Positions 1 to 4,876 of a stretch of 6,363 nt of DNA are shown piece after piece. Under the pieces are notes generated by a model, which saw only the letters and a program-made list of their open reading frames with translations, made no database searches and was not told where the DNA came from. How positions within the stretch are numbered: the first letter of the stretch is position 1; each line of letters begins with the position of its first letter. The DNA is from Phycisphaerae bacterium (GTDB taxonomy: Bacteria; Planctomycetota; Phycisphaerae; Sedimentisphaerales; Anaerobacaceae): positions 1-6,363 of the forward strand of contig DAOUVA010000270.1 of the NCBI GenBank assembly GCA_030667885.1, read 5' to 3'. The translations under genes and the position numbers were made by a program.

Positions 1-23
1 ATACACAATAGCGGATATGAAGG

Positions 24-662
24 TTATCTCATAATCCAGCGTTTTCCCTTGTACGTCAAGCCGGCACCGGACCTCAGGGCGGGATCACCTTTGAAATCAT
101 AATTTAATTCGAGGGTTTTTCGCAGGAAAACTTTTTTGGGATTTCCAAGATCGTCCTTTGCTACCGGATGGTTAATTGCAGCAGTCTCATTGCTCAGACC
201 AGCTATAAAGACTTTGATATTCTTGGCTTTATTATCAAAATCAGGCCAAATAACAGCGATATCTTTTGTGTTATCCTCGCCCTGAAGTATCCTGTTTCCA
301 GACTTGCTCAAAAGTTCAAGAAACGGGTATCTACTCTTGTGACGCTTTTTTATTTGTTCGAAAACCACCGGGCTTACAGCTTTACCCGCCTGAGTAACCT
401 GGAAGGTATTCGTCATCAGATCACACTGAGGATAGAAAGCAACATCTTCATCGGTATTGTTTGTAAGCGTTATTATCGTGTACCAGAACCGTACCGGCTG
501 TTTATCAGAAGTTCGCTGCAGAACAATTTGCTGGGGATGGGTAAATTCCGTCTCCACAGTCCACTGGCCCATAGCAGGCACAATAGCAGGCTCAGGTGCG
601 GCCAAACAAAACGAAGTTATTACCGTTGAGATTACTAATGTCCAATAAAAAAAGCTTTTCAT
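24..662 (-). CDS. Small secreted protein of unknown function, planctomycete type
   Basis: This encodes 212 residues if translation starts at the ATG read at 662-660. I chose that start because GAGGG (plus-strand 671-675) lies 8 bases upstream and the protein then begins MKSFFYWTLVISTVITSFCLA, a clean signal peptide with likely cleavage before APEPA. The frame stays open upstream to an ATG at 731, but that adds 23 charged residues ahead of the signal and lacks a well-placed ribosome site. The mature protein of about 190 residues has a GQWTVETEFTHPQQI start, an RFWYTIITLTNNT strand suggesting a beta-sandwich, a lone Cys in FYPQCDLM, the segment FEQIKKRHKSRYPFLE, and an ILQGEDNTKDIAVIWPDFD motif. 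It ends KGKRWIMR, then TAA. From memory it resembles an uncharacterised protein family common in Phycisphaerae; I cannot assign a function. It is probably periplasmic or surface-exposed. It is tandem to the next minus-strand gene but 329 bp away, so probably transcribed separately. Confidence 0.85.
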   Translation of the reverse strand: MKSFFYWTLVISTVITSFCLAAPEPAIVPAMGQWTVETEFTHPQQIVLQRTSDKQPVRFWYTIITLTNNTDEDVAFYPQCDLMTNTFQVTQAGKAVSPVVFEQIKKRHKSRYPFLELLSKSGNRILQGEDNTKDIAVIWPDFDNKAKNIKVFIAGLSNETAAINHPVAKDDLGNPKKVFLRKTLELNYDFKGDPALRSGAGLTYKGKRWIMR

Positions 663-731
663 CTTAATTGCCCTCATCAGAAAATAAGCTTTATCCTTTG
701 CCAAGCACAAGTAAAGAGCACTTCCATTCAT

Positions 732-760
732 ATTTTACACTAACGGCATTTAAAAGCCAA
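732..760 (-). promoter_or_regulatory. Possible sigma70-type promoter for the 24-662 gene
   Basis: Read on the minus strand there is TTGGCT (760-755), a 17-bp spacer and TAAAAT (737-732). The -10 matches consensus at five of six bases and the -35 is weak. Transcription would begin near 725, inside the upstream extension of the reading frame, which agrees with translation starting at 662 rather than 731. The match is modest for an AT-rich spacer. Confidence 0.35.
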
Positions 761-867
761 GAACATTTTGCCCTTTATTCGAACAATTACGGTGTTTATT
801 TGAGAAAAAGGACTGAGGAGATTATATACACAACACAAAAAATGATGAGAAATTGGCCTGAAAAGGT

Positions 868-919
868 CATAAATTGCTATTAATATTGGTTTTTCGAGCA
901 TAAATTGATATTAATTTAT
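868..919. repeat. AT-rich direct repeat with an overlapping inverted repeat
   Basis: CATAAATTG occurs at 868-876 and again at 899-907, a period of 31 bp, each followed by a similar run (CTATTAATATT and ATATTAATTT). The second copy also forms a perfect inverted repeat, ATAAATT (900-906) and AATTTAT (913-919) around GATATT. A further AAAAAT/ATTTTT stem lies at 920-935. The region sits downstream of the 992-1987 minus-strand stop. It may form the 3' end of that transcript or be simple AT-rich spacer. Confidence 0.4.
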
Positions 920-991
920 AAAAATAATCATTTTTTCAAGCTCACAACACAACCTGGCAACTTAGGAAGGATAGGCAGCTTGGCTATTTTT

Positions 992-1987
992 TTATCTGTC
1001 GTCGAAAACCGGGAGAAACTCGCTGTTATATTCGGCCTGTAATTTATCAAGGTTTCCACGGCTTAGTTTACCGCGGTGGATAAGTAGGCGATAACGCAAA
1101 ATGACCGGTTTACCACGGGACAGTACAACTGGGTGACGGCCGGGATACACAGGATTTTGTGCACTGCCCTTTCTTCGAAGTATCCATCGCTGGGGATAGC
1201 CGGGCGAAGAATTGTGACAGAGTATTGTCAGGCCGCTTGTATTGCCATCCTTATTGAAATCGCCTGAGAAATCCAGCCAGGGGCCCGCTTCTACTGATAA
1301 ATTATTCGGTTCGACGGGGCCGCCGGTTCCGGTGAACGAAAGGCCGTCGGGCAATGGTATTCTTGTTGTAAAACCGCCGTAGCCTTTGACGTCTTCGGAA
1401 CCTCCGAGGCGCATACTATCCTCCAGAGCAAGCAATTTAATCTGAAAGTCTATCTTGCGGATGTCGTTTTGGGCACTATGAACTCGTATAGTTGTAGTCT
1501 CTTTTAAGAACGCTTTTTTCTTTCCATCTGCATCAGTCCAGAGCGGAGATTTCCAGTGGACATAAACTTGAAGAGCACATGATTTTGAATCTACATCTAA
1601 GATTTTAGCATCATAAACATCCCAGAAGAAGTCTTGTGCAGCCCATGAGTCACCAAGTTTTTTATCGCCGAGCCATACCTGATGCCAGGCCCAGAATATG
1701 CCGCGATGGTGCGGGTGGTCGGCCGGGAAGTCCTCTGTCAGTACCTCGCCATCAAGGCCATAGAGGGGATGTATGTAGTTGGCCCGCAAGAATTTTTCAT
1801 TTAGGGATTTATGCCGGCGCTGGTAGGACATTATTTTTGCGTCGGCCTCTGTGATGCTAAAGCCTTCGTTCGTTTCAATGATTTCAACGGGATTTAATGC
1901 CTGATGCTTAGTTGGCCCACATCCTATTAGTATCGTAGAGACAGCCAAAACTACAATCATCAACAATCCATTCTTAAAATCCGTCAT
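992..1987 (-). CDS. DUF6807 (PmoA-like) family lipoprotein
   Basis: This is a 331-residue protein. The ATG at 1987-1985 is preceded by AAGGA (plus-strand 1995-1999) at 7 bases. The N-terminus is a lipoprotein signal: a hydrophobic stretch at residues 8-20, then the lipobox L20-I21-G22-C23, so the mature protein should be lipid-anchored at Cys23. The family call rests on the segment from residue 73, HPLYGLDGEVLTEDFPADHP, followed by HRGIFWAWHQ (HPHHRG at 91-96), on KGYGGFTTRIPLPDG (201-215), and on the C-terminal RGKPVILRYRLLIHRG (291-306). These match the family that databases label DUF6807 or 'methane oxygenase PmoA'. It has no relation to membrane methane monooxygenase, and the label should not be read functionally. 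Members are common in Planctomycetota and Bacteroidota near carbohydrate-degradation genes; the reaction is unknown to me. The His-rich HPHHRG could bind metal or substrate (inference). Residues 243-249 (DFNKDGN) resemble a calcium-binding loop. The gene is divergent from the 2277 gene. Confidence 0.88.
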   Translation of the reverse strand: MTDFKNGLLMIVVLAVSTILIGCGPTKHQALNPVEIIETNEGFSITEADAKIMSYQRRHKSLNEKFLRANYIHPLYGLDGEVLTEDFPADHPHHRGIFWAWHQVWLGDKKLGDSWAAQDFFWDVYDAKILDVDSKSCALQVYVHWKSPLWTDADGKKKAFLKETTTIRVHSAQNDIRKIDFQIKLLALEDSMRLGGSEDVKGYGGFTTRIPLPDGLSFTGTGGPVEPNNLSVEAGPWLDFSGDFNKDGNTSGLTILCHNSSPGYPQRWILRRKGSAQNPVYPGRHPVVLSRGKPVILRYRLLIHRGKLSRGNLDKLQAEYNSEFLPVFDDR

Positions 1988-2016
1988 TTGTTTATCCTTT
2001 CTGAATAAAATGCGAT

Positions 2017-2036
2017 CTATTGAGAGCCTTCAATAG
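2017..2036. repeat. 7-bp inverted repeat in the leader of the DUF6807 gene
   Basis: CTATTGA (2017-2023) and TCAATAG (2030-2036) are perfect complements around a 6-base loop. If the promoter at 2059-2087 is right, this lies in the roughly 65-base untranslated leader of the minus-strand transcript, about 30 bases ahead of the start codon. It does not cover the ribosome site. It could be a weak hairpin or chance. Confidence 0.35.
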
Positions 2037-2058
2037 TTTTCCCACGCAATACTACAAC

Positions 2059-2087
2059 ATTGTATGATACCTGCAAGTTTAGCACAA
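2059..2087 (-). promoter_or_regulatory. Probable sigma70-type promoter of the DUF6807 gene
   Basis: On the minus strand TTGTGC (2087-2082), a 17-bp spacer and TACAAT (2064-2059) form a reasonable promoter. The -10 differs from TATAAT at one base and the -35 keeps the TTG core. The predicted start near 2052 gives a leader of about 65 bases. It is unlike the two plus-strand promoters in this window. Confidence 0.45.
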
Positions 2088-2099
2088 GTAATGCATTAC
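2088..2099. promoter_or_regulatory. Perfect 12-bp palindrome, possible operator
   Basis: GTAATGCATTAC is its own reverse complement over 12 bases. It directly abuts the -35 box of the proposed DUF6807 promoter and lies 39 bases from the conserved block of the divergent plus-strand promoter. That is a natural place for a dimeric regulator acting on either gene. No regulator gene is in the window, and only one copy of the site was seen. Confidence 0.35.
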
Positions 2100-2137
2100 C
2101 TTTTTGAATAAAGCAGTATAAACGGACTCATAATTTG

Positions 2138-2178
2138 AGGGATTTTACTTGACGAAACCGTGACTAATTTGGTATAAA
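2138..2178 (+). promoter_or_regulatory. Promoter of the 2277-4448 gene
   Basis: AGGGATTTTACTTGACG (2138-2154) contains the -35 box TTGACG (2149-2154). After an 18-bp spacer comes TATAAA (2173-2178), preceded by TGG so that it reads as an extended -10 (TGnTATAAA). Transcription should start near 2185, giving a leader of about 90 bases. The same arrangement, with 15 of 17 identical bases in the -35 block and an identical TGGTATAAA, precedes the 4877 gene, which strongly supports it as a real promoter. Confidence 0.75.
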
Positions 2179-2276
2179 CAAAAAGGTGAAGTTTTGGAAA
2201 CACAGATGGGCATCTATTGATTTTGGTTCTCCTGTTGACACATTTTTTTTAGTTTTACATTACAAGGAGGATTATT

Positions 2277-4448
2277 ATGTTGGAAAAAAAATATGTAAGG
2301 ACCTTATTATGTCTGGGTGTAGTACTTAGTCTTTGGAGTTCTGCAACTATTGGGGCAGAGGTTTTGTTTATCTCCTCATTGCAGGAAGAACACATGCCCG
2401 GAGATGATATGCTCAAGGCCTTGATTGAAGGGCTTGGACATACGGTAACATATTTTGATGACGATGAAGACGAAGCAGCCACAGAGGCCGCTGCGGCGGC
2501 GGCAGATGTGGTGTTTATTTCCGAATCGGTAGGTTCCGGAGGAATCAGGACCGAAATCACAGAGATTGAAACACCTATGGTCATCACCGAAGCCTGGGGC
2601 TGGGACGAGATGGGATTAACACTTGGCGGCGGCGCAGGTTCGGATGTGGCGACTACAGAGATAGAAATAGTCGCACCCGAACACCCTCTGGCCGCAGGCC
2701 TTACCGGGACTGTATCCGTTATAACCGATCTTGCGAGTGATCGCGGCACGGCCCGTTTTGGCCAGGGCATGGCAGGAGCCCAGGCCACCGTTATTGCAAC
2801 AGCCACGTTAGCCGACGGTCAGACCTACGATGTTATCTTTGTTTACGAGAAGGGAGCAGAACTTCCCGTACCTCCTGCAGATGGAAGTCCGCGGGTGGCA
2901 GCGGACATTCGCGTTTGCCTTGGTTTCGATGAGCAATCGTACCTTGTCTGGAATGAGAATGCTTATGCTTTGTTGGAAGCGGCAATTAACTTTGCGCTTG
3001 GTATAAGTCCTCAACCCGAGAGCTACAGCCCGAAACCAGGTAACGGCCAAACAGAGGTGCCACTGGATGTAGCACTAAGCTGGAGGGCGGGAACCTATGC
3101 AGTTAAGCATGATGTGTACTTCGGCACAGTTTTCGAGGATGTCAACCAGGCCAGCATAACCAATTGGCAGGACGCATTAGCCCGTCAAGGTCATGAAGAT
3201 ACTACTTATATTCTTCCCGAGCCTCTTGAATTCGGCCAGACCTATTATTGGCGTGTCGATGAAGTTAATGCTCCGCCGGACTCAACAATCTATAAAGGTA
3301 ACGTCTGGAGCTTTACGACACTTAACTTCCTTGTAGTGGACGATTTCGAGGACTACAACGACTATTCGCCAGATATTATATATGAGTCATGGTTAGACGG
3401 ATGGGAGGTCGAGGCAAACGGCTCTGTTGTCGGCTATTCTGAACCTCCAGCCGCCGAGCAGGATATTGTTCACGGGGGTGACCAGTCGATGCCGTTATCC
3501 TATGATAACAACATGAAGTATTCAGAAGCAGAGAGGACATTAAGCGATCCGGAAAAAGACTGGACGAGGGAAGGCGTTGAAACATTGTCGCTATGGTTCA
3601 AAGGTTATCCGGCTTATGTTGGCGGATTCGTAGAGGAGCCGGCCGGAATCTACACGTTGACCGGCAGCGGTGTGGATATCTGGAATAATTCGGACGAGTT
3701 CCACTTCGCTTTCAGGGAATTCACGGGTGCCGGGGCGATTATAGCAAAGGTTGACAGTGTTCAGAACACACAGGAATTCGCAAAGGCAGGTGTAATGATT
3801 CGTGATACGCTTGATGGGAACTCGCGCTACGTCGGGGTGTTCATTACTCCAGAAAACGGCGTAAGGTTCCAGTACCGCACCACCACCGACGGCGTTACAG
3901 ACAGATATTTCGAAGAAGGTATTACCGCACCTCAGTGGGTAAAATTAGAGCGGACAGCAGGAGGGCTTGTCAGGGCGTATCATTCGGCCGACGGCACCAC
4001 ATGGACGCGGTTTGATTTGACACAAGTCAGCATGGACGCACCTATGTACATAGGCTTAGCGGTCACCAGTCATGATGCCGCTTTAACGTGCGATGCGACA
4101 TTCTCGAATGTCAGCTTCCCCAACACCGATGTCAGTCCACAGTGGGCTAACCAGGACGTCGGTATGCTGAGCAACCATGCAGAGCCGATGTATTTTGCTC
4201 TCAACAGCGCAGCCGTCTATCACGACAATCCTGATGCAGCTTTGATAGATATATGGACGCAGTGGACTATACCCCTGCAGGCATTTGCAGACCAGGGTGT
4301 GAACCTTGCTAATGTTGATATGATTGCTATTGGTTTTGGTGATAAGAACAATCTTGAAGCAGGCGGCTCAGGTACAATGTTCTTTGACGATATTCGGCTT
4401 TATAGACCGGATCCGGGACTGGAACCAGAACCGGTGCCGGTGCCTTAA
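2277..4448 (+). CDS. Secreted multidomain protein: GATase-like, FN3-like, jelly roll with nested DUF1349-like domain
   Basis: This encodes 723 residues. The ATG is preceded by AAGGAGG (2264-2270) at 6 bases. A signal peptide spans residues 1-26, with cleavage after TIGA. Residues 27-242 look like a ThuA/GATase-like alpha-beta domain (EVLFISSLQEEH start, LKALIEGLGHTVTYF, DVVFISESV, TPMVITEAWGWDEMGL, EHPLAAGLTG). No cysteine sits at a nucleophile position, so glutaminase activity is unlikely. An acidic and alanine-rich run occupies 61-76. Residues 249-346 are the planctomycete FN3-like module (HDVYFGTVFEDVN at 278-290, TYYWRVDEVN, GNVWSF). Residues 353-444 (VDDFEDYNDY, ESWLDGWEV, GDQSMPLSYDN, LSLWFKG) and 636-711 (EPMYFALNSA, WTIPLQAFADQGVNLANV, IAIGFGDKNN, MFFDDIRLYRP) look like two halves of one carbohydrate-binding-like jelly roll. 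They flank a DUF1349/LamG-like domain at about 445-632 (AKAGVMIRD, WVKLERTAGG). The tail is EPEPVPVP; no PEP-CTERM or other anchor is seen. It is probably secreted and may bind glycans. No catalytic domain was recognised. Confidence 0.88.
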   Translation: MLEKKYVRTLLCLGVVLSLWSSATIGAEVLFISSLQEEHMPGDDMLKALIEGLGHTVTYFDDDEDEAATEAAAAAADVVFISESVGSGGIRTEITEIETPMVITEAWGWDEMGLTLGGGAGSDVATTEIEIVAPEHPLAAGLTGTVSVITDLASDRGTARFGQGMAGAQATVIATATLADGQTYDVIFVYEKGAELPVPPADGSPRVAADIRVCLGFDEQSYLVWNENAYALLEAAINFALGISPQPESYSPKPGNGQTEVPLDVALSWRAGTYAVKHDVYFGTVFEDVNQASITNWQDALARQGHEDTTYILPEPLEFGQTYYWRVDEVNAPPDSTIYKGNVWSFTTLNFLVVDDFEDYNDYSPDIIYESWLDGWEVEANGSVVGYSEPPAAEQDIVHGGDQSMPLSYDNNMKYSEAERTLSDPEKDWTREGVETLSLWFKGYPAYVGGFVEEPAGIYTLTGSGVDIWNNSDEFHFAFREFTGAGAIIAKVDSVQNTQEFAKAGVMIRDTLDGNSRYVGVFITPENGVRFQYRTTTDGVTDRYFEEGITAPQWVKLERTAGGLVRAYHSADGTTWTRFDLTQVSMDAPMYIGLAVTSHDAALTCDATFSNVSFPNTDVSPQWANQDVGMLSNHAEPMYFALNSAAVYHDNPDAALIDIWTQWTIPLQAFADQGVNLANVDMIAIGFGDKNNLEAGGSGTMFFDDIRLYRPDPGLEPEPVPVP
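3021..3314 (+). repeat. FN3-like module coding segment, related to those after 5624
   Basis: This segment encodes residues 249-346 of the first secreted protein. It aligns by eye with modules in the downstream gene: an opening P-x-NG segment, LSWRAG, HDVYFGxxFEDVN, TYYWRVDEV and GNVWSF. The last 12 bases, GTCTGGAGCTTT (3303-3314), are identical in two modules of the 4877 gene. Such modules usually serve as spacers or adhesive domains in surface proteins. Confidence 0.75.
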
Positions 4449-4460
4449 GCCCGGACTTGT

Positions 4461-4480
4461 CTCGCAATTAAAATTGCGAG
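4461..4480 (+). terminator. Inverted repeat just after the 2277-4448 stop codon
   Basis: CTCGCAATT (4461-4469) and AATTGCGAG (4472-4480) are perfect 9-base complements separated by only two bases, so the apex would open to a slightly larger loop. It begins 13 bases after the TAA. No T-run follows (CTTGATATAG), so it may protect the 3' end of the message or assist the larger stem-loop downstream rather than terminate by itself. Confidence 0.45.
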
Positions 4481-4500
4481 CTTGATATAGCAAATTAGCA

Positions 4501-4545
4501 CAAATTCGGGGCTTATATCGAATGATTCGGTATAGGCCCCATTTG
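4501..4545 (+). terminator. Likely intrinsic terminator of the 2277-4448 gene
   Basis: GGGGCTTATATCG (4508-4520) pairs with CGGTATAGGCCCC (4528-4540) over 13 positions, with two G-T wobbles, around a 7-base loop. The base of the stem is four G-C pairs plus C-G. CAAAT (4501-4505) and ATTTG (4541-4545) can extend it past a 2-base bulge. The following T-rich run is short (ATTTGAATTG), so termination may be imperfect, but this is the strongest stem-loop in the window and sits between two plus-strand genes. Confidence 0.6.
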
Positions 4546-4612
4546 AATTGGTAATTGATTTAGCTATAAGCTGAGCAGTATTGGTTATTTGAATGTTTGT
4601 AGGTAATCACAC

Positions 4613-4653
4613 AGGGATTATCCTTGACGGCAAAGCAGATGATGTGGTATAAA
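4613..4653 (+). promoter_or_regulatory. Promoter of the 4877 gene
   Basis: AGGGATTATCCTTGACG (4613-4629) contains the -35 box TTGACG (4624-4629). After 18 bp comes TATAAA (4648-4653), in an extended -10 context TGGTATAAA. It matches the promoter at 2138-2178 in every core position and in spacing. Transcription should start near 4660, leaving an unusually long leader of about 217 bases. It lies after the stem-loops at 4461-4545, so this gene is probably an independent unit. Confidence 0.75.
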
Positions 4654-4876
4654 TTATGTTAGTGAATCTTGTGCCTGCACAGTCGGGTATCTTTGGATTT
4701 GGCCTTTGTGCGAGTGCAATTTCTTTAGTTTTGAAAATTTTACGAATACGAGGAGGTGTTATTTAGTATTATGCGAAATACAGAGTTTAAAAACAGAGCT
4801 TTGTGTTTCACAAGTGACACTATTCAGCATGTCAATTCACATCGAATATTAAATATTTCTTAGGAGGACTATTATT
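4654..4876 (+). other. Long 5' leader of the 4877 gene
   Basis: About 217 transcribed bases would precede the coding region. The leader holds two AGGAGG sites, at 4751-4756 and 4862-4867. The second serves the 4877 start at 9 bases. The first precedes a 30-codon open frame. A small hairpin TGTGC-CT-GCACA is possible at 4670-4681. I do not recognise a known riboswitch, and no T-run terminator is visible ahead of the gene. Confidence 0.45.
4771..4863 (+). CDS. Possible 30-residue leader peptide
   Basis: The open frame runs ATG (4771) to TAG (4861-4863) and would encode a peptide starting MRNTEFKNRALCFTSD and ending HRILNIS. An AGGAGG lies upstream at 4751-4756, but 14 bases from the ATG, which is longer than the 6-9 bases at the other genes here. 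The stop codon overlaps the first bases of the ribosome site of the 4877 gene (TAGGAGG), so translation of the two could be coupled. The peptide has no signal sequence and no run of one amino acid of the kind used in attenuation. A frame this short can arise by chance, so it is only a candidate. Confidence 0.25.
   Translation: MRNTEFKNRALCFTSDTIQHVNSHRILNIS

Larger units (their letters stand above)
663..991. other. AT-rich intergenic spacer between two minus-strand genes
   Basis: This 329-bp stretch carries no credible gene. The part next to the 24-662 gene (663-760) holds its ribosome site and a possible promoter. The part next to the 992-1987 stop (about 868-936) is very AT-rich, with a 31-bp-period direct repeat and small AT stems. 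I looked for a GC-stem plus T-run terminator for the 992-1987 transcript on the minus strand and did not find a convincing one. A short plus-strand inverted repeat, GGCCT-GAAA-AGGTC, lies at about 856-869 (5 bp, one wobble) and lacks a T-run. Confidence 0.7.

Noticed and set aside
660..731. ATG at 731 (or at 677) as the start of the first minus-strand gene
   Set aside because: Either start would place extra residues ahead of a good signal peptide, without a well-spaced ribosome site. The ATG at 662 has GAGGG at 8 bases.
668..883. Plus-strand open frame of 71 codons in the spacer
   Set aside because: It starts with TTG without a ribosome site. Its composition is that of AT-rich spacer, it crosses the proposed promoter of the 24-662 gene, and no recognisable motif is present.
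704..2091. Exact 11-bp repeat AGCACAAGTAA at 704-714 and 2081-2091, upstream of both minus-strand genes
   Set aside because: Several 11-mer matches are expected by chance in a window this size on both strands. The two sites lie at different distances from their genes, and the first has no matching -10.
2206..2220. Four-codon ATG frame in the leader of the 2277 gene
   Set aside because: It is too short to judge, has no good ribosome site, and does not overlap the downstream ribosome site.
2235..2263. Perfect -35 box TTGACA just ahead of the 2277 gene
   Set aside because: No acceptable -10 follows at 16-18 bp. A start from there would put the ribosome site at or before the transcript start. 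The element at 2138-2178 is far better.
2255..3050. Long minus-strand open frames opposite the N-terminal domain of the 2277 gene
   Set aside because: They lie wholly or mostly within a well-supported gene with a signal peptide and ribosome site. Their translations are Ser/Ala/Pro-rich shadow composition without motifs.
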